Assembly (NCBI GenBank): GCA_050084515.1
Contig: CM114271.1
Coordinates: forward strand, 68,572,001-68,636,000
Origin: Blasia pusilla
Lineage: Eukaryota; Marchantiophyta; Marchantiopsida; Blasiales
Reading direction: 5' to 3'
Length of the DNA stretch: 64,000 bases
Shown piece by piece: positions 1-10,580 of the stretch. How positions within the stretch are numbered: the stretch's first letter is position 1; each line of letters starts with the position of its first letter. Under the pieces are notes generated by a model. It saw only the letters and a list, made by a program, of their open reading frames with translations, made no database searches and was not told the origin of the DNA. Both the position numbers and the translations under genes were made by a program.

Positions 1-815
1 ACATATTCCAGAAAACTTTTACAAACACCATTATGGGTTCAAAAAATCTCGTCCTTTATTACCTCCGAAGGAACCTCGGAAATATACATTGAACCTAGTC
101 TATGATTTCTTCAGCCTCATCATCTACAAATTTACTCCTAACTCTCCTCGGTGCCAGTACCAAAGGAATGTCCTGGGATTCAAGTGGCTCCTCTGGCCGG
201 TTGTAGACGGGGATCGAAAATGTTGGCAAATTCGAGAGCCTTGGCCCCCCCTAGGTACACCATAACGGTCCCATGTAACCTGTCTCGAGTCCCACCGCCT
301 TCCTCGGCAGTATACCTTGTACGCTCTGCAATGTGACACCCATCCAGTATCAATATCTGCTCCGTCCCCAGTAATACCACTATGGCAACCGCACAGGTAG
401 AAGGAATCCAACACGTCTGAGAGAAGAAAAGAAGCCTACGCCTGCCTTTACGAGTTGAGGGGAAGGTGCCAAGGGAAGAAGCCCGCCAGACTGCCTGATC
501 CGATCAAACAACCTGTCGGAATCAGACAGGTTGCCTGGAGGTGGTAAAAAGGGTCCAATGGTCAAAAAGCGAAAAGTTGCAAGGAGGAGAAATCCGACGG
601 GTTGCAGTGGTCATAAAGTGAAAATTGCAAGCAGGAGAAATCCGACGGGTTGCAAAGTAGAAGACCGTGGAGTACATAGACGATCACATTCGAAAAGACA
701 AAATGATCACCAAACATTTACAAGCACCACCATCGATCGAAAAAATCTTCTGCTTTATATCATCCGAAAAAAGCTCGGAACTGTACATTTGATCTATTAT
801 ATGAAATCTTTTGCC
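1..815. repeat. Diverged direct repeat pair plus 49-bp tandem repeat
   Basis: The first ~110 bases and bases 706-815 are diverged copies of each other: both carry a run like TTTACAA(A/G)CACCA, then AAAAATCT, a CCGAA run and a CTCGGAA run in the same order. Between them, 561-609 and 610-655 are two copies of a ~49-bp unit containing GAGAAATCCGACGGGTTGCA. No convincing coding sequence was found in this stretch apart from short open frames. It may be the remains of an older element next to the gypsy insertion. Confidence 0.55.
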
Positions 816-879
816 AAATTATCAAAAAACTCCCTACTCCAAACGCTGCAGTCAAGCTGGGTCGTTGAGTTCTTTAAAC

Positions 880-1162
880 TCACTCGTCATCGTCCGAGAG
901 CTCTTGCAAAATCACTTTCGGCCTTGCCCTCCGGATTTTGGGAATCGTTGGAAGTGACGATGGAGTCACTACCAAGGGTGGCTCTGGAACCGGAGCTCTC
1001 GGCTTCGGTGGAGAGTTGTACGCCCCAACGAGCCTTTCGTATTCTGCCTTTGCCTTGTCGTGCGAATCCACATCGTCATACAACATACATCGGTGACATA
1101 CCATACTCACATACGTACATAACATAGATGAGAGTATCCACAAACGCAAGTGTACCACAACT
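880..1162 (-). pseudogene. Hypothetical C-terminal ORF fragment next to the gypsy 3' LTR
   Basis: An open minus-strand frame ends at 880 with an acidic tail (LSDDDE). The coding-like part is about 60 residues with KAKAEYERLVGAY followed by a Pro-rich stretch (PPKPRAPVPEPP). Its upstream part lies in the 108-bp segment that is repeated on the other side of the LTR. I do not recognise the family. It could be the end of a gene or older element broken by the LTR insertion, or a chance frame. Confidence 0.3.
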
Positions 1163-1636
1163 GAAATCCGTGAAAGACCTACTGTCATAAAACACGTTTA
1201 CAATCACATACAATCGAGCCAAACCCACTCCACGATGGGAGAATCCAGGTTAAGCTTATGGAAACACCATAGCCAAGAGCTCTACTCACTACCAAGGCTA
1301 ACTCCCAACGCAACAGGCTCAACTCAAAGAACTGACTGTTCTTTGAGTGCACTCCACCTTATATCCTCCAACCTAAGAGCGGGCCCTACTGGGAAACTCA
1401 CCCCCAACTGAGTAACCCCCAACCCTATGTATGGAACCGCATCTCTACCAAGCCACTACGGTCCTACATAAGGAATGTCCTCTACTAGCACACTATACTC
1501 TACGACATAATCCGTATGGTCATGACAGTTGTCGTGCGAATCCACATCGTCATACAACATACATCGCTGACATACCATACTCACATACGTACATAACATA
1601 GACGAGAGTATCCACAAACGCAAGTGTACCACAACT
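1055..1636. repeat. 108-bp direct repeats flanking a gypsy LTR
   Basis: Bases 1055-1162 and 1529-1636 are near-identical copies of 108 bp, with two mismatches seen (CATCGGTGAC/CATCGCTGAC and GATGAG/GACGAG). They sit immediately on either side of the LTR at 1162-1527. An integrase normally makes 4-6 bp target duplications, so this is not a standard one. On the element strand, a purine-rich tract lies just before the upstream copy, so the repeat separates the tract from the LTR. Confidence 0.85.
1162..1527 (-). repeat. Ty3/gypsy LTR, 3' copy
   Basis: On the minus strand this 366-bp block starts TGTCATGACC and ends GGATTTCA, so it has TG...CA ends. It matches 10213-10580 in the same orientation with roughly ten substitutions or small indels, about 97 percent by eye. 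It contains the inverted pair CTCAAAGAAC / GTTCTTTGAG. It lies at the 3' end of the gypsy internal region. Confidence 0.8.
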
Positions 1637-1650
1637 CGCCCCCCTAACTG
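1637..1650 (-). other. Polypurine-tract-like sequence
   Basis: On the element strand the sequence reads AGTTAGGGGGGCG, a good polypurine tract for plus-strand priming. It would normally abut the 3' LTR, but here the 108-bp repeat lies between them. Either the LTR really begins just after this tract, or the repeat was added between tract and LTR. Confidence 0.5.
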
Positions 1651-1808
1651 GCGGTTAGGTCCCTCTAACTCCCAAGTAGCCCTATACATCTACTACATGC
1701 TATACACCTTCTTGGGTGCCCGAATCAGAAGGCCGGGTGCTAGGTTGCCCCATCGTTAGTCGCACATCTGTAATCCATATCATGCAAAGATCAAGTCATC
1801 TACCTCTC

Positions 1809-2210
1809 CTAAGTACATCGAGGACAAACCCACCTTCCAGTAGGAACGACATCCAAACGTGGAGTCAAACACATCATGTGCCAACCCCTAGAACACCGAT
1901 CACACACCAACATACGGGCTGCGTTACCAGCAGACCCACACAACATGCACCTCAAGCTAGCACGTATCATGGCTAAGCTTGGGTCAACAGTACCATCCAC
2001 ATTTGGAAGATGACATGGCGCACAATTACGCACATGGTCCTTCCAAACAACTCCATCACGACCCTCCAACATGAGAACTCCAGAAGCTAACACCTCGCGC
2101 ACTCGTAAAATAGTGCGGCCTGCTGTCACATCCAACGTTGTCGGGGCAATCTGCTGCAAATAGACATAGTCCCCCACATGGAACCTACGAATCGATAACC
2201 TCCACCTCAA
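1809..2210 (-). CDS. Gypsy pol C-terminus: SH3-like module plus PHD finger
   Basis: This frame carries RFHVGDYVYLQQ near its start, which resembles the GDxV-type module found after gypsy integrases. It ends with a complete C4HC3 PHD finger: CMLC, then CDRC, then GWHMMC, then WVCPRC just before the stop. PHD fingers bind histone tails, so the domain may steer integration or link the element to chromatin; that role is inferred. The frame overlaps the end of the integrase frame by a few bases in another phase. I read this as a one-base indel in what was a continuous pol protein. Confidence 0.8.
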   Translation of the reverse strand: MRWRLSIRRFHVGDYVYLQQIAPTTLDVTAGRTILRVREVLASGVLMLEGRDGVVWKDHVRNCAPCHLPNVDGTVDPSLAMIRASLRCMLCGSAGNAARMLVCDRCSRGWHMMCLTPRLDVVPTGRWVCPRCT

Positions 2211-2965
2211 ATGGTTGCATACCGCAACGTATCCCTGTGTTGAGCAATGGCAAGATTCTCAAAGGCTGTTGGCATAACTCCCTGAAAGAGCTCCGCTCGC
2301 TGAGAACACATCCTCATCCACATCTCTGGGTCATCAAGGTTCACCACCTCACTAGACTCTCGACGAATTGCTGTTGGCAAGTCTGGATCTCGGCCGTATA
2401 ACAGAAAATAAGGTGAGATGGAAGCCAAAGATGCTTGGCGACTGGACCTATACCCCATGGCTAACAATGGCAATTGAATATCCCAGTCTCCAAGATGCCC
2501 CTTCTGTAGGCCATACTTGCGCAATGCCCTCTTCACCGTCTGAACCACACGCTCAGCCAAACCATCCACCTCTGGATGATCTCGAGAGGTGGTCCGATGA
2601 TCAATCAACGCCTTGTCACACAAGACCTGAAACTCACCCTGAAACTCTGTACCCTGGTTGGTCAGCACTTCAGCTGGTGCACCAAAATGACTAAGCACTC
2701 TATCCAAAAATGCATACGCCGTTCCCTCACTCGCCTCGTCCGGTAATGCCACCAACTCAATCCACTTGGAGAAGTGCTCCACCATCACCAACACATATCG
2801 ATGATGTCGTACAGTCAACGGTAACGGTCCCGCAAAGTCCACACTCCAACGGTAACCCAACCCCATAATAGGCAAGGGGTGTAATTGTGGTGTAGGGGCA
2901 TTAAATGATGCCCTCACCCGGTCACAAACCATACAACGTGACACCAACTCGCACTGAGTATGCAT
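2207..2965 (-). CDS. Ty3/gypsy integrase core
   Basis: The frame begins with the end of the zinc-binding region (CMVCDRVRASF) and continues into the rve core. The first catalytic Asp is in WSVDFAGPLP and the Glu is in GLAERVVQTVKRAL. The second catalytic position reads VLTNQGTEF, where the family has Asp, so this copy has Asn. The codon is AAC following ACC, so a GAC ancestor would have put a CpG there. GYRSSRQASLASISPYFLLYG matches the conserved C-terminal part of the core. The copy is therefore probably inactive. Confidence 0.88.
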   Translation of the reverse strand: MHTQCELVSRCMVCDRVRASFNAPTPQLHPLPIMGLGYRWSVDFAGPLPLTVRHHRYVLVMVEHFSKWIELVALPDEASEGTAYAFLDRVLSHFGAPAEVLTNQGTEFQGEFQVLCDKALIDHRTTSRDHPEVDGLAERVVQTVKRALRKYGLQKGHLGDWDIQLPLLAMGYRSSRQASLASISPYFLLYGRDPDLPTAIRRESSEVVNLDDPEMWMRMCSQRAELFQGVMPTAFENLAIAQHRDTLRYATI

Positions 2966-3341
2966 GCCACGCCACCAATCTGGCCAAGGAGTAAGCTATA
3001 CGACGCTTTACCCCAAAATGTCCCAACTCCTCATGGGCATGTCGCGCAATGCGCGCTCTCTCGAGCCAAATGTGGCACTACTCGTACTCTACCATCCTCC
3101 CACACGCGGAGAATATGTGTTCCTCCAATCGATACCTCTTAGCACGTTGAAGAACACGGTCTCGCTCCTTGGCACTCACTATGCCTGGCACCCTACCTGG
3201 TCTCAGAGGAACTCCAACACCAACGCATCATCATGAATATCACGCTGATCCGCACCACCATCTCCAACCTTAGGATCTCAAGGCCGCCATCTACCCTCGA
3301 CTAGAGTAAGATATCATGTGGTCCTCCATACTAGAGTCCAC

Positions 3342-4582
3342 CTAACCAACATAAAAGGCGGATGCATGCCAACCTGGCACCATCTCCTCATCAACCTCGC
3401 CATGCCATCTAGCCCCGATTGTATCCTCTTGGCTAGTACATGGGTTCCTACTCAACCCATCAGCATCAAGGTTGGCAACTCCAGGTCTATGTACCACCTG
3501 GAAGTCGTACTCCTGTAAGATAAGAGCCCATCGTGCAAGCTTCCCTGTAAGCTTGTCCGACTCCATCAACCACTTGAGCGGCTGGTGATCAATAACAAGG
3601 GTAAACTGTGTGCCAAACAAGTAACACCTAAAGTGTGCCACAACCCACACTACTGCCAAGCACTCTCCCTCATATGAACTATAGCGACTCCATTTGCATT
3701 ATTCGAACGACTTGCATAGGCCACCACAAACTCCATATGCTCATCATCATGTTGTGTCAACACCGCTCCAAGTCCCAACCTACTCCAATCAGTGTGTAAC
3801 TGAAATGGGCGCCGTCTGATAGGTCTCCTCAAGATAGGCGCCGCCACCAACTGGGCCTTAAGCTCCACAAAAGCTCTCTCCTGATCATCTCCCCAGTGCC
3901 ACTCTTGATCTGATTTCAGCAATTGGTTCAAAGGCTTTGCCATAGCACTAAATCCCTTCACATACCTCCGATAGTAGTTCGCCAATCCCATGAATGCTCG
4001 AACTCTACTCACATCTATCGGACGCGGAATAAGTGCAATAGCCTCCACCTTTTCTTGCTGAACTCCCAAACCACCTGGATAGATCATGTGACCCAAGTAC
4101 TCAACATCCTCATGGAAGAACTTACACTTTCCTGGATGCAAACGTAGACCATGAGCTTTCAACCGCTCAAACACCATCTGCAAATGTATCGATGCTCCTC
4201 CACCGTGTTCTTGAACACCAAGATATCATCAATGTAACACCGAACAAAATCCAACCCCTGCTAGGATCCCGTCCATCACTCTTTGAAACTCGGCAGTGCA
4301 TTCTTCAACCCAAAGGGTAAGAATTTCCACCGGTACAAAAAATCCTTGCCATGAGAGTTGACACCCCAAAATCTTTGTCTTGGCCTTGTCACTCTCCCGA
4401 ATCGGCAATTGATGGTATCTCGCCGAAGATCCAAAATCTGAAAATCTTTGCCTGTCCCACCACATCAAAGATCTCTCAGGTGTAGGCATGGCATACCTAT
4501 CGGCCTTGGTTTGCCGATTGATAGGACGGTAATCTCCACACATCCGCCTATCCGTAGTTGCCATGCATATCCTTTTTAGCAT
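3342..4582 (-). pseudogene. Ty3/gypsy reverse transcriptase and RNase H, frameshifted
   Basis: The RT starts with RRMCGDYRPINRQT (usual RxCxDYRxLN) and continues with YHQLPIRESDKAKT. The catalytic box reads CYIDDILVFKNT near 4215-4240 but lies in a different frame from both flanking pieces. Next come LHPGKCKFFHEDVEYLGH, RAFMGLANYYRRYVKGFS and the RNase H motifs HTDWSRLGLGAVLTQ and LVIDHQPLKWL. The 3' end reads ILQEYDFQVVHRPG and DADGLSR, typical of the tether region. At least three frame changes are visible, so no continuous protein is made. Order RT-RNaseH-integrase is that of Ty3/gypsy. Confidence 0.88.
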
Positions 4583-5097
4583 GTGATGGGCGATGCATAC
4601 TCTCCATGCGACAACTCCACTAATCCAGCCTCCAAAAGGTCCAACGTCCTACTCAATCAAATCCCTCTCCATATCACTATATCGATAGGGACGATGGAAG
4701 ATTGGCGTATCACTAGCCAAATCAATCCGTATACCGGGTCCAACCAGAGAACCCAACTCCTTCATGCTAAAGGCAAAACAACTCCTATAAGCACGTAGGA
4801 GGCGTGTCAGCGTCGTTTCTCACCTCCCGTAAGCTTGGGCCCAAGTAATGGCTCCCAAGTCTCCTCCACTTTGGCATACTAGAGGGGAGGGCGATGCCAT
4901 TGGTCGCTACTCATAACCCCCTCACAAGATGATACACCCTTAGCTACACCATCATCCGAGCAAATAACTCCTCCACCAGCATGAGCAACCAACTCCACAT
5001 GCCCAGCCATTACATCCCATCTACTCCAAGGATGCAAAATACTACTCTCCTTGCCCCAAGCCGATGCCTCTACCATCCCCGGTAGCCATCGAGCTCA
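4583..5097 (-). other. Gypsy pol segment without recognised domain
   Basis: This stretch lies between the methyltransferase and the RT. It should hold the N-terminal part of RT and a linker, but only short frames are open and no motif could be assigned. Confidence 0.3.
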
Positions 5098-6276
5098 TTA
5101 TAAGGGGTGGAAGACCCACAGACATAGTCCGAAGTCGACTATTTGCTCGGCCATACCAAGACTCAAAATCCAAGTCAAAAATTCAGGTCCATGGCTGACC
5201 CAACATATGACGTCGTGAAGCCTCGTAAATAGAAGCAAATTTGTCACACCAGTAGCAAATCCCATCGCACGCTCTCTCTCATGAGCGTTAGGCTCCACCA
5301 ATCGCCGCACATGAGAATCCCATACAAGCCCCGGACCACCTTCCCTGTAGGCATGTGACGAGGGAAAACTCACAAATGTGGGTAGTGCCATCCTAGGCTG
5401 GCCCACACGGTTCACCACTGCCATGGGTGACCGATCAATAACCCTCACCACTTGAGAAAGTCGCCAAGATATCAAGATACTATCCTTTGTAAAGGCGAGG
5501 ATCCCGCCCTTTGCATCATTTGCTCGACGAGAACCTCCCTAGGCAACAAGTTTGTCCACCACAAGCGTGGGCGATGTGCACGCATAAGCCAACTCATTTG
5601 CATCCAACAACACCGCTGGTCCAATCCAAGACCGCACCTCATGAACACTCGCCATCATCCGGGTCCGAGTGTCACCCAACAATGGAACATTCTCCAGAAT
5701 GTAAGCTAGAGCACGTGCCTGATGAACCTGAAGATGTCGTAACACCCGTAATATCTCCCAAAACAATCGAGACCTACGGTCATGTAATCCCTCACCACGA
5801 CCAGCACGTGTATGACCCTGACATGGCCATCCAGCAATCACCAAATCCACAGGACTAACCCTCTCAAGGTCCTGCGCCCCCAACAATGCAATGTGTGATG
5901 GTAAAGCACGCTGGTACCCACGAATAGCTGATGGCGGCAACAACTCAGGGTATCTCCGCATCAACTGACCAATATGTCGAGATGAGACTCTCTGGGCCGA
6001 CTCATCTCGCTCCACATACACGTATCTCTGCACAGGAATACCGGCCTGCAACACTGCAGCCAAACCAGTGCTAATCCCACCAAAGAGATCTAACACACAA
6101 ATACCCTCCGGCGGATACTGCCATACAATGGGTGTAGTATCCAAAGGGGATAACCCAACTAGACCAGAAGTAGGAGTCCGCCGTGGGGACTCCTCTTCCT
6201 CGTGAGGTATAACAGCCTCACACCAAGCCTCTGCACTAGGCGTCGCCTCTGCCGTAGTGCACCGCCTGAACTCCAA
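5098..6276 (-). pseudogene. C5-cytosine DNA methyltransferase inside a gypsy element
   Basis: Ordered C5-methyltransferase motifs are visible. Motif I is VLDLFGGISTG (S-adenosylmethionine binding), motif IV is VIAGWPCQG with the catalytic Cys, followed by DRRSRLFWEILRVL, and motif VI is YILENVP. Motif VIII is AHRPRLWWTNLLP, but it sits in another frame, so there is a one-base break near 5580. Further on, LPTFVSFPSSHAYREGGPG and NAHERERAMGF match the motif IX region. Motif X is not clear. The enzyme transfers methyl groups to cytosine in DNA. It lies between gag and RT in the same orientation, so it is part of the element and not a host gene. No bromo-adjacent, UBA or chromo domain is seen beside it. 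Motif IV reads PCQ, unlike the PCN of DNMT3. The type (DNMT3/DRM-like or other) needs a tree. Confidence 0.87.
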
Positions 6277-7540
6277 AGTGGCACATCCAACGATGAGGAT
6301 GCCACTGCTGCAAAAATAGGGACCTCCTCTACCTCCTCATGCGCAGGAGAATCCATAGCAGAAACATTACCCTCCAAAAAGTCTCATGGCCAAGTGACTA
6401 CTCCACTAAAACCAGCCACAGATGCTAACATTTGTTGGGGAAGACCCCTGGTCGAGCCCCGAAATAAATCTCACAGAACTTGGCTCATACGTCCATCCCG
6501 GACTGCCAACCAGGTCCAGAAGACGCTGCCTGTCTCGATCGATAATCCATCGAAAAACCCATCGGGTACAATATTGCTCCTCCAATTAGTACATCATACG
6601 ACTCGGTGATGTGACTACCGCAGATATCCCAACCGGGGAGCTATCGGTCGCATGATCCGGGGTCTCAACTCTCTGTAAAACTTTTCCGTGTCATGAATTG
6701 AGACCTATCATTGACTCCTCCAAGTGATGTTTGAATCAGGAATGGGCAAGGCTCAAGCTCGACCTCGAATACCCAAACCAATACATGCCGCCTTTCCCAA
6801 CATCAAGGTTGGGCACCGAGTCTAACAAGACTCTATCCGGTCTATACACTGTCTGTAGGACTCACCAATCGGAAGATCCCACTCCGGTTGTCCAACATAC
6901 ATACACCAGGTGTAAGCCTCTCACGATCAATGGCTGGCCGGGTGGTAATGCATCCATCTTCGCCGCCTGCTGCGCCTAAGTAGCACCGATACTCAATGCT
7001 ACTCTCGACATAGAGGGTCGCTCCACCGCAACACCCTCATCCACCTCAACACGTGTAGCAAGAATAACACCCCACGTTCACACAACGTGGTCGCTAATCG
7101 AAATACAGAGCTAAGTCAACTCCTAAAGCCATCAGCTCCGTGGCGAAAACAATAGGGATCCCAACACCGAAGTTGCCATCCGCAATACTACATTGATCTT
7201 TGCATCCGTGTCTACTACACGCGATGTAGATGCCTCAGTCCCCACTGTCGGCTCAATAGGCTGCGAGGAACCATGGATGGAGTCCTAAGCACCTTCCAGA
7301 CAACAAGAATGACTGGGAAGCCTAGCCTGCCTCCCAGCCTCACCCCTCTGTGGGTCCAACTCACTGATAGCACCACGTGGCTCGACGCTCGAGTGGCTCC
7401 TCTCAGAATCGCGGTGATGCCTCAACTTTGCCGCACTCGCCATATAAGAGAGATCATGCCCTCCATAAGAGGTGGAAGCCCTGCTCCCGAACCTGATCTA
7501 TGATGGATACCACCATAGTAGCCAACTCGCTCCAATCTGC
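6277..7540 (-). other. Gypsy region between gag and methyltransferase
   Basis: An aspartic protease would be expected here, but I could not find a clear DTGA/DSGA motif in an open frame. Short frames in the last ~100 bases before the methyltransferase (for example SAMDSPAHEEVEEVPIF) look like an acidic linker. The rest shows only scattered stops. Confidence 0.3.
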
Positions 7541-8962
7541 TCAATCCTGGCGACCATAGGCGACTTCGATCGTAGTGGTAGGGGTAGCCACCGTAGGCTC
7601 TCCAACCACTGGTCCACCTCTACCACCCCTACCACCTCTACCACCTCGGCCTCTCGGAGCTACTCCACCACGGCCACGGCCTGATCTCAACTCTGGATGG
7701 AGATCAAAGCAACGCTCTCGAGGATGACCTAGTCTCCCGCAATGATCACACTGAGTTGGGGCCGACTGAGGCCCATCCTCCAAAGTCCGTCTCCCATCCT
7801 CTTGGGGACAAAACTTCCTAACATGATCACCTCCACATGTCCAACATGATTGTCCTTGCTGCGGGGCAGCAAATGAAGGCAATGGTCTCTGCACAAATAT
7901 CCCTCTAGGACTTGACTAAGGTCGCGTGTACCCCCCACGACTCCCACTACTACTACCACCACCACTACTACGAGACTGTGAGGTGGGCGGCTGAACCCGA
8001 GAAGTAGTAGTTGTATCCCTACTGAATGCGGATGTCACCACTCTCTCCTTCACCATGTTAAGCTCAATCTTCTCAGATAAAGCAAACACATGGGTCAATG
8101 TGGGTGAATCATCACTCATAAGAGTAGCATCACGTACCCTACGGCGCAAATCTCTGTCCAAGATCCCGTACCAAAACTGGACTACCTGATCCTCAGTCAC
8201 ACCTTGGGTAACTGAAATCAAGCGTCGCATACGAGTGCATGCCTCACGAAGACTCTCACCAGTCTTTCGCTCAAAGTCCTAAAGATTCCTCAACTTCTCC
8301 GTCTTCACTCCCTGATAGTTCTTCTTCAACCTCTTGAAGAACTCTGCAACCGGGCTGAACGATGGTGGGGCACTAGTACCTCCACTAGTACCCCCACTAG
8401 TACCTCCACTAGTACCCCCACTCCGGCTCGTACTGCGTACCACTCAACGCCGGTGGGGTGGCATAGTAGGAGCACTACTACCAATACCACCATGGGTGAT
8501 AGACACATAGCCTGGAGACCAATATTGTCTCCATGCCTCAATCTCAGCAATATGGTCCTTCCTAAACTCATGGTAATCATCCATGGGTGGTCCTTCCAAG
8601 TGCTGAAACAACCCCTTCCAAGCCAAGAAGGGTGTAAACAACGTGGCGTTCCGCAACATCTGCATATCACACCACGTATCAAACTCTTGCATGAAGTCCT
8701 CCAACTCAATGGTGCCCACTGCACCCGAGTATCCTCGTGGGCCCTTCATGGCCCCATATCCATCGTCCATGTCCCAAATCAATGGAGCTGCAACACTCGA
8801 TAAGAACGTAGAAGACTCGGTGTTTGGAACACCCTGGTCCTCCTCTTCATCAACCGTCGGAAGTGGAAAAGGTAGCCGATACCTAAATCCACTCCGTGTG
8901 AAACCACCACTATCCGCACCACGGTCCCCAACCAGACCACCCGACAGCTTCGTGATGACCAA
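7541..8962 (-). pseudogene. Ty3/gypsy gag with two zinc knuckles, broken
   Basis: The frame from 8962 covers the N-terminus (LEDFMQEFDTWCDMQ, then FRKDHIAEIEAWRQYW). A tandem GTSGGTSG stretch follows. The conserved gag core EFFKRLKKNYQGVK and FERKTGESLREAC, then FWYGILDRDLRRRVRDAT, lies further downstream. Two zinc knuckles end the protein: CWTCGGDHVRKFC (one residue shorter than usual) and CDHCGRLGHPRERC. An RG-rich tail (RGRGGVAPRGRGGRGG) follows. In-frame stops near 8444, 8281 and 7916 interrupt it. Gag would form the particle and bind element RNA. Confidence 0.8.
8371..8420 (-). repeat. 12-bp tandem repeat in gag
   Basis: About four copies of CCACTAGTACCY, each with an SpeI-type ACTAGT hexamer, encode Gly-Thr-Ser-Gly repeats on the minus strand. 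Confidence 0.8.
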
Positions 8963-9049
8963 CGCCGATGCCGCACCACCACCAAATTACCCAAGTGACG
9001 TCGATGTCGCTCTACTACTGTAGCTCTACTAGCTATGGGTGTAGGCAAT

Positions 9050-10212
9050 CTAACCTCTCATCACCACAAGAAGTCTCCCACAGTCTACTGGTCATCACTC
9101 CAGCCTCACTATCAGTAGCACACAAGAGTAACACTACTCTAGAAATCAGCGTCAACCCTAACAATGGGCGCGCAAGCAAGAAGCACGATGGAGGGGATCC
9201 AGACACAGGAAGTCCAACGACAACCCTCCAACCGCAAATGGAAATCAAGGTAACACAATCCACCAAACGTGGTGCCCCCTGAATCCACAAAACCCACCAC
9301 ACAATTCTAACGCAATAGCTACTCCGCCGCGGGTCGATGACGTGCTAGTCGAACTCGCAACACCTGAAAATATCACTTGCATGGAGAGGCTACACCGTAC
9401 TATGCGCTAGAGGTACATCAACCAAAAACCTGAGATGCATAAAGCGCCTAACACATCTCCGAACAGCACCAAATGAGCTACAACAATGTGTACACTGGCA
9501 TAGTTAAGAACTCAGCAGTTAAGCGTCCTCCAGGCAGAATAGCCCAAAGATGGGTGACCAGTTATGCAAAACTCAAATCCCAAATCCTGCAAAAATTGCC
9601 TCACGCCCAAGCAAGCAAGCTTGCTTGCTTGCTCCTTGCTCCTTACTCCGCCTCTCACGCCCACTCGCCCCGAGCTACCACGAGTTGCCTCGAAGCCTCA
9701 AAACGCCCTATCGCCCCGTTCGCCACACTTTGCCATGCTTCGCTATGGAGAGAGGTCCAACCAGGGCGCCCCCAATGGGATAGGCGTCTCCAACAATGAA
9801 CGAGTCACCAACCAAGTTTCATGCACGCATAAATCCGCAACGCTCCACGCACTCGAGCAGATAGCTTCACATGAGATCACAATACAAGTAGCAATAGGAA
9901 CCTCTCACCCGATCTGGATGAACTTCAACAGAGCTTCCGCACTCCAAGCTCTCCACATCAGAAAACTGTCGAACACGAACCAGAATCTTCAATGCTTGAT
10001 AACTTCCAACTCCCTTGACGAAATCGGGCGATCTACAGCGCGTTGGAAAGCTCTCAGCAAGGCGCTTCTTTCCCAACTGACCACGCACCTGATTCACACC
10101 TCCAACATAGGCAGCAAGCCCCGAACATCCACGGATGAGTACACAATCAGCCCTAACCAGATCCTACTGATCTACAATCGAAGCTACCATCGATCTACTC
10201 CAGTTCTTTGAG
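9050..10212 (-). other. Gypsy 5' leader region
   Basis: This lies between the 5' LTR and gag. No long coding frame or clear primer-binding site was found. The first bases after the LTR on the element strand read CTCAAAGAACTGGAGTAGAT, repeating an ACTCAAAGAAC motif also present inside the LTR. A short GCAAGCAAGCTTGCTTGCTTGC palindrome-like run occurs near 9610-9632. Confidence 0.4.
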
Positions 10213-10580
10213 TGAAATCCGTGAAAGACCTACTTTCATAAAACACGTTTACAATCACATACAATTGAGCCAAACCCGCTCCACGATGGGAGAATCCAGG
10301 TCGAAGCTTGTGGGAAACACCATAGCCAAGAGCTATACTCACTACCAAGGCTAACTCCCAACGCAACAGGCTCAACTCAAAGAACTGACTGTTCTTTGAG
10401 TGCACTCCACCTTATATCCTCCAACCTAAGAGCGGGCCTTATTGGGAAACTCACCCCCAACTGAGTAACCCCCAACCCTATGTATGGAACCGCATCTCTA
10501 CCAAGCCACTACGGTCCTACATAAGGAATGTCCTCTACTAGCACACTATACTCTACGACATAATCCGTATGGTCATGACA
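10213..10580 (-). repeat. Ty3/gypsy LTR, 5' copy
   Basis: A 368-bp block matching 1162-1527 in the same orientation, with TG...CA ends on the minus strand. Bases just outside the two LTRs (CACGT after 10580 and ACAAC before 1162) do not form a matching 5-bp target duplication. Confidence 0.8.

Larger units (their letters stand above)
1162..10580 (-). mobile_element. Decayed Ty3/gypsy retrotransposon carrying DNA methyltransferase and PHD finger
   Basis: The ~9.4-kb element has domain order LTR, gag (two zinc knuckles), DNA methyltransferase, RT, RNase H, integrase, PHD finger, LTR. LTR copies differ by about 3 percent, and all long frames are broken by stops or indels, so the copy is old or no longer constrained. 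The lack of a target duplication, and the 108-bp repeat at one end, leave the outer boundaries uncertain. Confidence 0.82.

Noticed and set aside
1528-10212. Methyltransferase as an independent host gene lying inside the element
   Set aside because: Same strand, no introns, no spacing from element coding sequence, and gag and RT-integrase on either side in normal order.
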